DNA from: Cyclina sinensis
Lineage: Eukaryota > Mollusca > Bivalvia > Venerida > Veneridae
Assembly (NCBI GenBank): GCA_012932295.1
Contig: JAAONU010000009.1
Coordinates: forward strand, 6,622,203 to 6,686,202
DNA: 64,000 nt
Direction of reading: 5' to 3'
The notes beneath the pieces were generated by a model that saw only the letters and a program-made list of their open reading frames with translations, was not told the DNA's origin and made no database searches. A program made the translations under genes and the position numbers. Positions 1 through 13,506 of this stretch are shown piece by piece; the first letter of the stretch is position 1; the number at the start of each line of letters is the position of its first letter.

Positions 1-1486
1 CATTTTATAGCTTGTCGGAAAATGTATGGCCGTTGCATAGGATGCATCAAATCATCGCCGTGGTGCCTGTAATGCTGAAAATGTTTTGAAATTCTAATGT
101 CCATTGGATTGCTGGCATAAAAGTAAAACTTTTCTATCTAAGATTCGTACCTACGAATAAAAAAGTTTCGCAATAGCTTTGACAGCGATATGGGATAATG
201 GGAAAGAAGTAATACATTTTATTTAAGGTTACAAGGCCAGCATTCATTGATTAATGTCAAACGTCATTAGGTAAGGTTGTTGACTTCTAACACGTGAATG
301 ATTTCATACTTCGAAAAAAAATGATTGCATCCACTTTTTTATGATACAAATTCGTGACTTTTTCAGTTGTTTAATTATTTGAAGGACTTTATTTTTCTGT
401 TTATGATTTTTAAACATCTGATTTATCTAATCAACGTTTTGCCGTTTGTGTCTGAACGTTTTCTTACGATACAAATTTTTTTCAAAGTGACTATAAAATA
501 GTGTAATTGAAAACGTGGCAGATAGTTTTTTAAAGGACACAAAGCACAGCCATTCTTGTCATAAGTATTTGTTTCTCAGAACGTTTTACACAATAAATAA
601 GCTTAACAAAAGATTTCAGAATACCACAACTAGATTAAATATATGTAAAAAAGCTACATCGTGAAAATAAAGGTATAAAAACTATCGCTGAATTTAGACC
701 AAAATATCAGCCTTAAATCATCGCAAGAAATAAAAGAACCATACACTGCTGGCTTTTGTAATTTATTTGACAATTTTCAAAAGACCGTAAAAACATGAAC
801 GGTTGTATTCATGTCATGTTGACTAACTTTTTTTCACGTTTTCCTATGCTATGCTTGCTATTTGATATATTTCTTAAACTGACATGAAGCAATAATTTAG
901 ACCATCTGTTTTATCTAAGCAAGAAGTATTTATTTTTTTTCTTTCATTGTTTTTTATGAACTAATGTCATGATGTCAAGCAATAAAAAAGCAAATTCTTA
1001 CGACACATGTTGATTTACTGTACTAAATTACCGGACTGTATCAAAGTATAACAGAAATCTGGTTCGAGTACAACATCTAATACAAGCAAACAAGCAAAAA
1101 AAAAAGCAAATGAAACAGAACGTGAAGGCATTTTGATGGGAACACTCAAGTTCAATAAGAACTGAAGTGTCAATTAGGAACAAAGTAAGCAAATGAAATG
1201 TGAATTATGTATAAAGATTTTTTTTTAACTTCAAAAGTCATGTTGTATAATGTTTAGTACAATACCACTTATACAACGAGTACGTGGTCTCTGAATACTG
1301 ACAGTGTCGGTCTAATTTTCATTTTTCTGCAAAACGTAAATTATTTAGACTTGTTTTGGTTTAGACTTTGCCTGAACGTTAGACCTTTTAAAACGTTGGT
1401 ACTGCTACTAAAATATATTCGAAAGAAAAACGTAACAAAAAATCATCAATGTTAAAGGTCAACGGCTATTCATCTTACTTAATTCA

Positions 1487-1534
<48 letters not shown>

Positions 1535-4500
1535 GAGTTTTAGGTTTGATAGAGTTTACGTTTTTCAATGTGTCACCTGAAACAAAATACTCAGTAGATA
1601 ATTCTACGTTTTCTACCAGAAGTAATCTGTAATTCTTATTTACAAAGAAATATATAAAATAATTCTTTAAAATAAATTGCATACATGTGTACATAGCTGG
1701 AAACGAGCTTAAGTTGGTAGAGATGCAAGGGAGACTACTGTGAAGGAGAGTTCTTCATTAATCTGACTTACCTGCACCTAACACAGTTAGTACGCTGGGT
1801 AAAATACCAATTTCTTCATGTAGAGGCAAATGTTATTTCATAATTCATGCAAACATTCTTACAGAAAAGCATGCCTTATGTTGCACTTAACTTTTAACAT
1901 GTTTTACTGGTCTGTCTTAAGGTGATGGCTAACAAATACTGGTTTAATCCTCGAAAATGAAAAATGACTTCAGGTCTTACAAAATCTGTATGGTTTTGAT
2001 AAATGAACTGACATAAACATTCAAATATTGAGTAAACGCAAAAACTGGCATGTCTCAACCTTAATGTTTCATTGCCATTATATACAATGAAATATCAATC
2101 ATTTGTTTAAAATGCAATGAATTAAGATGACATACCCTACAATTAATCAATGAAATACTGCATATCTGTTTTATTGGCGTAGTCTTTAAAAATAAAAATA
2201 AAAATGATTGATAATTAAAAGAAGAACATATGTTTAAAAAAATTCACCCTAAGGCTTATGCATGTCTCTTCTCAGAAAGAGTTCATTTGGATAAAATAAA
2301 ATAGCAACAGAACAAACAGTTTATTAAGACTTGTACAATTAGTACATAATCATTATACATATACATAAATAGCACATATAATAAAATGTCACAATGGACA
2401 AATCAGAACATTATCACAAATTCATATTTTGAGAGGATGAACTGTATTTAATTATAAGTAATAGTAGCAACATTAATGCGTTCATTGTTTTTGCTGACAT
2501 TGAAATCGGATAATAATTATAGCAATTTCATTAATATTTACATGATTTTAAAGAAAACAGTACACTAAATTTTAGGGTATGCATGTTTAAAAATAGTGTA
2601 GACATCCACAGAAGGATTTTTTGTGAAATTTTCATTAGGGTACTGTTTGCACAACATGAAAGTTTTATACGAACTGGTCTATTATTTACGAAAAGTGATT
2701 CTTTAGTTAACGACTGGCACAGGCTTTCATTTCATTTTATCATCCGTCCGTACAATAAAGAACATAAAAGTCATACTTAGTCTGATCTTTATGAAAAGTA
2801 ATGAGAGAGTTAAAAATGAAGCTCTTTTGACAAAGGTAAAGAATTGGCAGATTAGATGTCTCTCCGTTAAGTGTATGATTAACTGTAAACAGGGCCTCGA
2901 TATCAGGTAAAAGTACATATTAGATATTCAGTTTAATCTGTAAAGATGAAAGTTAATATCCGAAAATAATTCCGTATGTACTACAGCTATTCTTTAAATA
3001 ACATATAGTTTTATACCGACATTAGACATTTGTTATATTCGTAGTAAATTTAGATCTGTATTGGGTTTCGTGACTACCCACTTGACCATAGCTAATTCTC
3101 ATTTAGTTGTAGTGAACCCATTAGTGACTCTTGCAGATTTATAGATATGGGATAGTATCTACCTGTTTGAATAATGGGAGACTTCGGCGAAGTAGATACC
3201 TACACTAAGTTTTCTCTTTTTTTTTTTTTGAATTTCTGGACAGTAAAAGTTGGCCATATTTCAAAACTTACATGGCTCCCCGAGGGTTGTGTGGTATTAC
3301 GCAATGAGAAACAAATATCGCTACAACACAATTTGGCTAACATTAAGTTCAAGCAATTAATGTTACAGATGTGAACTGTTTAAACGTGCGCAACGTGTGA
3401 GGTTTCGTATGAAATTTAAGTCTATGTTTGTCAATTCATTCATTCTAGAAAACTGTTTTATCACTGACAGACATTTATCATGAATAATCAAGCGACTCAA
3501 TCAACGATAAGGGTAAATTTTCAGTATGCTGATTTTCAGGTTTGTAGAAACGAAAACCATATGAAGTCAATACATGTTTCCCGTGTTTTTGTCTACCACC
3601 ATACCCTACATTTCCATAAGAATCCGAGTGCCTGATTTCATTAGATCTTGTGCGGTTTTTAGGGTCTCCGATAGCTAAATCTTTTGAAAGTCAACAACGA
3701 AGATATTTCTTAAGAAGACACGTTTTACAAAGTTTCTACAGGCTGATGTATTTTCTTTTTGTACTTTTATCGCATATTTGTTTTAATTTTTGTAATATTA
3801 CATAAAAAATGAAACACAACACCTTTGAAAATAATTTTTTCTGTTACTTTTTTTTTAAATTAAAAGCCTTTGCTAAATTAATGATACAAAAGAAGAAGCA
3901 ACACTTGACCAGTATTTGTGACGTGCACGTTTTTGTTGTATCAACACATGTTATGGCATTGTATTAACACCTGTTTTGGTGCGCAATGTTTAACAATGGC
4001 GAAATATCTAATGTCTAGATAATGTCTACTACTTGTCTCAAGCTTACGTTAATTGTAATGTATTCACTTGTAATTAAATGTTAATTTGCATTCAAATGAC
4101 ACAGCTATTCATCACAGCTACCTTCTGTTATTGAAAGACTTCTCTATTTTTGCTCTTCATTTATGTTATTTTTCTACAAAAAATGTGATATAAGCAGAGC
4201 CGATATACCTGCCATACCTTTTTTTACTAAGCGTATAAACCAAGAAATGGTGTCTCAGGCCTGACTTTGAGTTATTAATGTTTTCTTTTCATTATTTTTT
4301 TATTTGTTCATCTATTATTCTTCTAATATGTTATTTTACATGATTCTTAAACAGTCATTCGAATCTGAAAACATGGATGCAAACCTTTGACAAGTAGGAC
4401 AGTTTTTCCGTCCTCTAAACGTTTGAGCATTTGTTGCCGTTTAGCGCCTACCTACTTAGGTTTGTATAAATTCAACCACTGAGCAATGCGTCAAAGAATT

Positions 4501-7500
4501 GATTCTTTGGCTTTGTGATATAGAAGGTTTGTTTCCAAAGTATTCATGGCCTAACATGCGTGGGTTTGAATACTGCGGCAATCCAGATTTTTCTTATGCA
4601 TCGCGTCTTTGTTTTACGGACGGAAGTTTGTACAGCATTCCATATAATTATTTGAAATAATAATTTGACGAATAATTGCCCTCTGTCCTGACTCAAAATG
4701 TAAGTAGGAAAATATATACATTAGGCAACAAAATGCATTTATATTAAACTGTAATAAAGTTGTTGTACTTTTTTTGTGACTTATCTCTTAGTTTCTATCT
4801 GCATTATAGAAAAAAATGAACATCAGTTAATTAAAGGGTTTGTCCCATTTAACAGGTTTCCTAGAAATATTTATTTTTTCTGTCGTTATACGCGGATGTA
4901 GATACATATAAAAAGACGTTAATATCAAGAATATATATAAAATATTCGAAGTTATTTCAAAATGACAAAATAACAAAACTTTTAATATTTGACCGGATCT
5001 GTAAAATTCTTAAATTGGCGGCAATATAACCAATGTATTTGTTCTTTTCTAAGAATAATCTATCATGTAGAAACAAAACAGAGTAAACTTACCTTGAAGG
5101 AACATAAAAGCAGTTAAAATCACGTTTACAAGAATTCAACAAAATGCAAAGTAAAAAAAATACACTCTTAAAGTCAAGAACGTCATGTTAATATAATAAA
5201 CGTGTGTGTTTACTTTTCAATCTCTTTACGACTTAAATTATATCTGATTATTTTCTACTTAAAATAAATCAAATTTCTCAATCTGCATATTATTTAAAAT
5301 ATTATCGTTGGAATTGATATTATTTTAAGCAACTGAGACTGATCAGAGGTCTGGAAAATGAGTTCGATCATGCAGTGTCCAGATATTTATCAAAGACAGT
5401 CTGGTTAAATTTATGCTAAACGATTACTGAGGCAAGAACAGACTTTATGACATAAATTCGTCGACATCACAAACAAACACGTTTTACTTGTTTTCCTCCA
5501 CCGCGTCTGGCAACGTACAAACGAAGTTCTCATTTGACGAAGGATTTACTTTAGTTTAAAGATTGATTTTTCTATACTGTTTTCAAAATGGAAATGAACG
5601 TACAAGATATTAGAAGATCCATTAGCATTGTTTCAAAATCGTTTATTCAACAAAACATATATTCAAAAAGATTTAAATGAATGACGAAACAATGACCTCT
5701 AGAGATGTAATTTTACAACTTTTTGAAAAGATTTGTTGGTAAATTATAATCAAAATAGATCTCAGTCTGGTATAGATATGGAACTTTGTATTATATTTAA
5801 GAATGAAAAAATACGACACTCTTAGAAAGTGGCAATTCAATTGAAGATACATTTCATTGAGAAAACTACAACAAAAACTACTTCCTTTAAATATGCTACC
5901 TAAACCATCCAATTAAAATTATTTTGTGCGTCGATCTTGCATTATTCAAAAGATGTGCATAAGTTTATTATGATTAATTCATAACACGTATGACATTTAC
6001 TTTTTGACATGCACAGGATTGCAACATACGTGCAATTTGTCAGCCGGCAGCGAGACCTGATATTTCTGTATTGTAGGGACACGCAAATTTTTCATGTCAT
6101 ATATATTTCACACCATACTACACTATTTCAGTCCAATTCCCCGAAACATGTCGTTTGCGATACACAAGAGAAGCAACTAAGTTCTGAAGTGACTCAGCCA
6201 AAAAATGGCCTATGGTACCCATTTCCAGCTTGGAGAACTGATAAACATGTGCCCCTTTTTTCTTTCACCATTGACGCATAACATCCTCTGGATAGAATTT
6301 CAGGTGCTTTTTCAGTCTAACAAATTTTATACACAAAGCTAGTTTTACTTGTATACAAGATCAGCATGACTTTTGACTGCAGTTATAGTGTAAGCTCACT
6401 TAAGGACAAAGACATCAGATGAAAGGCATCATTATCTTTCTTGGAGAGAGTCGATTGCAATAAAAGTAAATAAGGACACTTTACTTTTAATTGATTACTT
6501 TGATTTTGGGTTTATTGTGATTTTTGGTTGGCAGAATAACATTTTGAATTTGTTTTGTGATAATTTTGAAATCTTCCGTATGATGTATATAAATAGTTTT
6601 GATTAATTTGCTACAAGTGAATTTGTGAAACAAAATGCATACACATTACAAAACAGACAGGGAAAACTGTTCCGACAACATTAAAATATATAAACAAGGG
6701 GTGTCCCAGAATTACATAGACTTTTGCCATATTTTTTTATTTATAGAGATATCGTGACTAAATTCGTATATATATATTTAGAAGAGACTTCCTTTCATTT
6801 TTATACATTAAATCTTTTAGAAATAAGGACCGGCTACTTTGTATCGGCATTTCATTGACAGAATAGTATTTTTATCTGACACTTATTATGTATGTAAACT
6901 GGCATATTTGCTGCTTCAATACAGTTTGCAGTACGTAAAATTTCCATTCAAGAGCTTTGGGCATGGACTCAATTCATATACAAAGTGACAAAGTCAGATA
7001 TGCATATCGTATACGTATATCGTGTATCGTATCGTACACATATTCGTCGTATGTATAAACGGGATAAAATGAAATATGTTGCATATTATTTCTGTACGTC
7101 TATGTGACAATACATGAGAGAGTTATATAAACCTATCATAGAACCTATAGAACCTTAAGAACGACTATCTTCAAGGAACGAACAAAGTACTCAAACGGAA
7201 TCTTCAAAATCAGAGTCAAAATTTCATTAATTCGTCGCATTTATATCGTTGTAAAACCTGAAATTCGAGTTTTTATTTCAGTTACTATTTTGAATGATTT
7301 ATTTATTAAATATTTTTTTCTTTTTATTGAACAATAGTCATTCAACCGAGTTTATTTTCTTTCATTTATTATTATCATTCGCTAGGTTCTAAATTTCCTG
7401 TTTGTTGACAACGCATGTTTACAGTATTGTCTAAGGTGAAGTCAATCACTTCAGTTTTTGTTTATTTTAACTGAATAAATTTAAACTTGTTGAGCGCTCA

Positions 7501-9390
7501 CGTTCAAAACAAAACAAATGAAAAATTCAAGGATATTGTCTTGTCTGTCATACCTTCAAACAAATGATAATGCTTGTAAAATGCAATGTCAAAATGTATT
7601 GCAACACTATTTTTCCTGATATTCCTGTAATGTCATTTTCAAGTTTATCTGTGTATCCGGAATTATAGAAATTTTCTTTTTTTCATAATATACATGTTTT
7701 AGGCATGATATTATCTTATCTTTATAGCGTAGGCGAAGCCGACTCTTTATGGCCCTTTCTGGTCCGTCTTGGGTTTCTTATATCAGAATTTAACAATCAC
7801 GTAAAAAGTAACTGATTGATGTATAATGTTTTGCCTAATGGAATATGACTCATGATTAGGAAGCTATTGTACATCAAATGATACATTAACAATCTTTAAG
7901 TCAGTAAAGACAATTCATTTGACTACTTTTTCACTTATTTATTGGACGTTTGCTTTGTGTGAGGCCAGTCAGTAGATATATCAAAATAGCATTGATGTTT
8001 AACATTTACGTTTATTAGAAAACACTGTTTAAAGAAAACAATATTTTTGTAAAACAAATTTATCATCAAGTAACAATGCTTTACTAAACTACTTCTCCGT
8101 GACTAAAAAACTGGGCTGAGGGATTAAAGATGTTACTTTGTCAGTTATAAAGTTACTCTTAATATTTTTCGGATGTTAGACACTTAAATGGTTACGAGTA
8201 ATCTGTAGTTCGAATTGTGTTTACTTTTTTTAGTTCTATAGCTTCTCACTTATATGTGAACTGTCTTTTTTACCATCTAGGATATTTTTCCCTTTTGATC
8301 ATCTATTGTTTTCACACGTATATAGTCAAGGCCATAAAGTGGTTATGCTAAGCTTGAGAAAATATCGTCCAGACTCAAGGCTGGGAGATTGTTAATGTGC
8401 TGGTGGTTTTTGTTTTGTTTTTTTGTTGTTGTTTTTTTTTTGGTTGTTTTTTACTACACAGTATGATTTACACTCATACTGGGAATGGTCTATATGCTGT
8501 TTAAATAAAAGTATTCAAAAATATATTCTGTTCGAACTTGGTCGCATGACATTTGATGGCTTGAATAGCATTTATCTAAGAGTAACTCCTGAGAATTACT
8601 TGCAACATAAAACAAACCGAAGGACCGCACATGATAAGCTAAATCATTATCGCGATGAATAAACATTTCTAGTTTGAAAAAGGCAGAGTCACTTAATTCT
8701 TGAAGATAGTTGGACTATAGTGTAATATTCTCGGCCAAATTCAAAAGAAAATAAGACAGATTGCCTCTTTAAGAGATAAACAAACTTCAGAAGATAGATA
8801 GTTTAATTATTTAGACTCAATATTGAAACGTTAAAACCGAATGAAAACCACAAACTTACCAGGGAGTTAAATGCGTAGGCGATTGTACGTCTTCTGTATG
8901 TACAGTACATCCCATTTAGCTACAAGTCGTCTAACTGTAAGCGTTACAATCTGTTGCAAATTTCTAAGTCAAACTGATTGAATGATGAAAAAATATAAAA
9001 AAATATTAATAAAACAGCAGTCTTGATATTTTGTTTTCTATGATCATGACTTGGTTATTTTAGAAAGGACTACAGTTCACTCTTGACCTTCTATATCTTA
9101 TATAAATGTATTCTGCCTGATATAAAAAAAACTCTCATAGGGGTTGAAAATTAAAACTGATTTTCATCTTAACATCGCTTGAAACATGATGAAAAGTATA
9201 ATTTTAAATATTTATCATAACTGTTAGTTCACAATAATGAAATTTCAATAAATGAATTTGGACGAAAAAAAACTTAAATAAATTCGCATATGTTTGAATT
9301 GCTGATAAAGCGATGCTGACAAATTCTCCTTGCGAACTAGATCTCACACAAAAAGTAATATGAAACAGAGGGAATGATAAAAGTAATTTG
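1..9390. other. No gene found
   Basis: AT-rich sequence with short, unconvincing ORFs, one CA/GA microsatellite and a T/G-rich stretch (8400-8455). A block near 3940-4000 (attaacacctgttttggtgc, then gcaatgttt) resembles 15880-15910, suggesting old dispersed repeats. No recognisable coding exon. Confidence 0.6.
1485..1535. repeat. (CA)n(GA)n microsatellite
   Basis: A CA tract (1485-1504) runs directly into a GA tract (to 1530), then five G. Confidence 0.95.
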
Positions 9391-9990
9391 ATTGTATTTA
9401 TTTGTTTATTTGAGTCTCATCTATGCATATATGACATTAATTTCATACAATTACAAATCACAATATATATAGCATAGCCGTTCTAAAAAGAACTATAAGA
9501 GACTATAATATCATATCTTAAAAGTACATACACATATACCAAGTATTCATTAAAAATAGCTGTACATTGTATTTATAAATGTACATGGTAAGAGCTAGAT
9601 ACAAATTGCTAATCAAAACAGTTTTGAACCAATGACCCTGCCAGAACATGGACCATACCTAAGTGAGTGGCAACATGCAAATGTCAACAGATGCAAATAG
9701 CAAGAGAAGTGTCTATACCATGTCAATTGTGACATCATATTGACACTAATCATGTCAAGCATTACTGTTAATGGTCTGTGGATAACAAAACTGTATAAAA
9801 ATAGATTAAAACCAAAATAAGATTAAACTTTGACAAGAATATTGGAAGGTGCACTAAATATGCTCAGGTAAAAAAGGCTTAAAACTTGTATCACCTCTAA
9901 TTAGATTAGAAGTAAACAGATTAGCAATTTGCTTCTAACAGGTTATAAAAAGCTCACAAAATTAAGAATTATTACTTACAACTTAAAACA

Positions 9991-12900
9991 TCATGTTATG
10001 TCTAAAGATTTGCTGTACAAAGTATTATTTCTAATTTTTAATATATTGCTGCAGGTTTTTGCTACTATTCTAACCATATCAGGGTGGGAGAATATAAAAC
10101 TTATTTTTTCAACATCATCTAATGTATTAAAGTTATTATTGACACTAATTGCTTTATCAAATAACAACTGCCTTTCTACACCATATATAGGACATTTTAA
10201 CATTACATGCAACTCTGATTCAACTCCATCTAAACATAATGGACAAATTCTTTGGTTTTCTTGTAGATTTTCATAGCGTCCAGTTTCTAGTCTTATTGGT
10301 GCTACACCGCACCTGAATTTAGCTAACGATGACCTATGAGGGAAAGGTAGATTATCTTTACAATACTTTTCAACATGGTATATATTCCTGAAAGTTCTAT
10401 ATGTTCTAAGTTTATTTCGCCCATTTCCAGAGACACCTGCAACTCTTTGTAGCTCAATATTCCATTGTTCTATGTGCATTTCCATTAATACATTTGTAAT
10501 ATTTTCCAAAAGCTTTTTCTGTGAAAATGGTAACTGAGTATACAAGTGTAATCCTAAAGAAATAAATTTATCTTTTAGAACAAAAGGCCAATTTTTACAC
10601 CTAATACTGCCTTTAGACATAGCCCAAGTGAAGATCAATTTATTAACTCTGGAATTATTGTAATTCAAACAACGATTCCAGTGATTACAAATTGACTTCC
10701 ATTGTTCAATTATAACTGGTTTCCAGCCCATTTCACCTTGGACTGCAGCATTTGGAGTATACTTGCCCGTGCCCAAGAAAAATCTCATTGCTCTATGGTG
10801 AATGGCGTTAATGCTAGAAAACTGTTTTGTCCCCCAGACAGCTGCCCCATATGATATTACAGGAATAACACAGGAGTTGTATAATTTAGTGTATACATCA
10901 TACGGTAATCCCCCAGCATTTTTAAATTTGGCGATGAGAAGTCCAAGGGCACGGCCAGCACTCTGAGCCACAAATTTTGCTGTTACATTATAATCTAAAA
11001 ATTCATGTAGCATTAAACCCAGATACATATATTTATCGGTATATTCTATGGTAGCCTGACCACATTTAAAAACAAGTTCAGATCTAGGTATAGAGTTAGG
11101 CCTGAAATGCACGATGTTACTTTTATTATTGTTTACAAATATACCATTTAATTTACACCAATCATTCAGTTGAGATAACAATATTTGCAGCTCAGCTTCA
11201 TTTTCAGCAATTAAAACAATATCATCGGCATAGAGTAATATGCAAACTTTCTCGTTACCAATATCAACCTCTTTATTCAGGTTTTTCAAGGAAGTAGCTA
11301 AATCATTTATGAAAATGTTGAACAAAATTGTGGACAATGAACATCCCTGACGCAAACCGGTATTAACATTGAACCAGTCTGAGAACATACCATTAAGGCG
11401 TACACATGATGTAACATTATGATACAGTGACCTTACTGCGGAGAGCATTCTGGATGACATACCAATATCTGTTAACTTTTTCCAAAGAAGATTCCTGTTG
11501 ATGGAGTCAAAAGCCTTACGAAAATCAATGAAGGCACAGAATGTAGATTTTCTATTCTTTTTTCTTGTATCTATCAAGTTTGTGAGACTACCCAAATGAT
11601 CAACAGTACTACGATTTTTGCGAAACCCATTTTGCTCATCCACAATAAGGCCATTGTCTTCAGTCCATTTAACAATACGGTCATTTAAAATGCTAGTGTA
11701 CATCTTATACATAGTAGCTGCTAAAGAAATACCCCTATATGACATTGGGTCTCTTGGATCATTAGAACTAGATTTTGGTATAGGATTTATTATACTTTTT
11801 GACCAAAGAGTTGGAACTTGGCCTGATTGAAAACATACATTAAAAAGACTGTGTAAAATAAAAATTGAGGTGTCGTTCTTTAACACTTCTGATGGGATTA
11901 GATCAATTCCTGCAGCTTTACCAACTTTCGCCTTATGTACTGCTTTAATAATTTCCAAAATACTTATTTCTGCATCAAGAGCAGTATTTTTAATGTCAAC
12001 AGAATTACCAAAATCAACATTAATATTATATTCAACATTTAAAAGAGAACTAAACTCCTTCTGCCATTTTTGCAGGACAATTTTTACATCACTGGATATA
12101 CTTCCATCATTTAAAGTAACCTGCATTGGGATTCTTTTGCTACGATCAGATATAATTCCAGTTTTACCTATTCTTTTCCAAAACTGATTTTGATCACAAT
12201 TTAGATCTGATAAAAGGTCATTCTGAACTTTAAGCAAATAAGAGCGCTTGCTACGCTGCACTTCTCTATCAAAAATTTTCCTACAATATACATATCGATG
12301 CTTAAGTTCCACCTTCTGAGCTCTGTTTGAACATTTCAGCCACTTACGTTCAGCTTCATGAAGTGTTTGCCACAATTCAGTTAAGTTATCCTTCCACCAA
12401 GGTTTACGACTTTTATTTCTCTTAACAGAGTTAACACCTGGATCTATAGTCTTATACTTTAATTTACTATACATCTCACTTTTTATAATATCGCACCAAG
12501 CATTATAGGCAATATCAAGGTCTGACTTTGCTCTCATACCCTGCTCAAGCTCTGCTATGATGGTATTAATTCTGATTTTTATATCATCACCAATTAAAAA
12601 ATCATCTCTGACATCATTGAGGTCAAATTTATCATAGGAGGTTGCAGAGTGTGTTTCTGGCAGTGAATGGGAACATAGTCCAACCTGTACATCAATCTTC
12701 CAAGATAAAACGGAATGATCTGGAATGTTACTTGCAACAGAACTGTCAACACCTATTCTATTTAAAATATCAGATACATGAGTAACATTAAAATCTATAA
12801 AACTTAAAAGTGCATCATGGCTAACAAGACAGTAATCTACGACTGAGCAGCCTTTGACAGTTACTGATGTAAAATCATTATGAATGAAGTTTCGTCCATT

Positions 12901-13506
12901 CAACATACACATATTGCTATCGATCAAAAATTGTATGAGATAATCGCCATATGCATTTGACTTAAAATCAACAACATGCCTATGCTCAATTCCATCTATA
13001 CCTGCAATAAAATCTTCATTATCACTACAACGACTGTTGAAATCTCCGCAGAGAAATATTAACCCTTTGTTCTGGTATTCATAAACATTTTGCAATAGAG
13101 TATCAAAAAATGTGTTGACATCAGAATATCTTGATGAATTCTCAGGAGGCAGATAGCAAACACAAGGAAATAAATAAATATCATCTGTTTTATGTTTCAT
13201 TTCTAGCCATAAAATTCCATCATAGGAATTGTTTAACACTGATACATAAAAATCCTCTAAGATACGCTTATGTATGAGAAAACCAACCCCACCAGATCCA
13301 TTACGGGCATTCTTATGTATGTATTTACGATTATTGTCATACCATGAAAAATTTTCTAAAGGTATACAATCATTGTTTAACAAATGTGTCTCAGCTAATC
13401 CAATTATGTCATAATTCAGAAAATTAATACAATTAGATCTAAGAATATAATTGTCTGTTGCTTGATTTCTGCTCCACCCACGGACGTTCCAAAAACCAAC
13501 GACTAC
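9991..13506 (-). CDS. LINE ORF2: APE endonuclease plus reverse transcriptase
   Basis: The open frame is 1171 codons counted from just after an in-frame TAG. Endonuclease motifs are NVRGW (residues 7-11), LAETH (37-41), GSGGVGFLI, GDFNSR, DYCLVS and DHSVLSW. RT motifs, about 1.8-2.2 kb into the frame, are FIDFRKAFD, LRQGCSLS and YADDIVL with both catalytic Asp. Near the C-terminus, CPLCLDGVESELHVMLKC looks like a CCHC-type zinc knuckle. The frame is unbroken, so the copy is young or recently active. No ATG precedes the endonuclease, so its mode of initiation is unknown. Function: nicks target DNA and primes reverse transcription of its own RNA. Confidence 0.85.
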   Translation of the reverse strand, partial: VVVGFWNVRGWSRNQATDNYILRSNCINFLNYDIIGLAETHLLNNDCIPLENFSWYDNNRKYIHKNARNGSGGVGFLIHKRILEDFYVSVLNNSYDGILWLEMKHKTDDIYLFPCVCYLPPENSSRYSDVNTFFDTLLQNVYEYQNKGLIFLCGDFNSRCSDNEDFIAGIDGIEHRHVVDFKSNAYGDYLIQFLIDSNMCMLNGRNFIHNDFTSVTVKGCSVVDYCLVSHDALLSFIDFNVTHVSDILNRIGVDSSVASNIPDHSVLSWKIDVQVGLCSHSLPETHSATSYDKFDLNDVRDDFLIGDDIKIRINTIIAELEQGMRAKSDLDIAYNAWCDIIKSEMYSKLKYKTIDPGVNSVKRNKSRKPWWKDNLTELWQTLHEAERKWLKCSNRAQKVELKHRYVYCRKIFDREVQRSKRSYLLKVQNDLLSDLNCDQNQFWKRIGKTGIISDRSKRIPMQVTLNDGSISSDVKIVLQKWQKEFSSLLNVEYNINVDFGNSVDIKNTALDAEISILEIIKAVHKAKVGKAAGIDLIPSEVLKNDTSIFILHSLFNVCFQSGQVPTLWSKSIINPIPKSSSNDPRDPMSYRGISLAATMYKMYTSILNDRIVKWTEDNGLIVDEQNGFRKNRSTVDHLGSLTNLIDTRKKNRKSTFCAFIDFRKAFDSINRNLLWKKLTDIGMSSRMLSAVRSLYHNVTSCVRLNGMFSDWFNVNTGLRQGCSLSTILFNIFINDLATSLKNLNKEVDIGNEKVCILLYADDIVLIAENEAELQILLSQLNDWCKLNGIFVNNNKSNIVHFRPNSIPRSELVFKCGQATIEYTDKYMYLGLMLHEFLDYNVTAKFVAQSAGRALGLLIAKFKNAGGLPYDVYTKLYNSCVIPVISYGAAVWGTKQFSSINAIHHRAMRFFLGTGKYTPNAAVQGEMGWKPVIIEQWKSICNHWNRCLNYNNSRVNKLIFTWAMSKGSIRCKNWPFVLKDKFISLGLHLYTQLPFSQKKLLENITNVLMEMHIEQWNIELQRVAGVSGNGRNKLRTYRTFRNIYHVEKYCKDNLPFPHRSSLAKFRCGVAPIRLETGRYENLQENQRICPLCLDGVESELHVMLKCPIYGVERQLLFDKAISVNNNFNTLDDVEKISFIFSHPDMVRIVAKTCSNILKIRNNTLYSKSLDIT

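Noticed and set aside
6009..6281. 90-codon plus-strand ORF
   Set aside because: No recognisable domain, no splice signals, composition like surrounding noncoding DNA.
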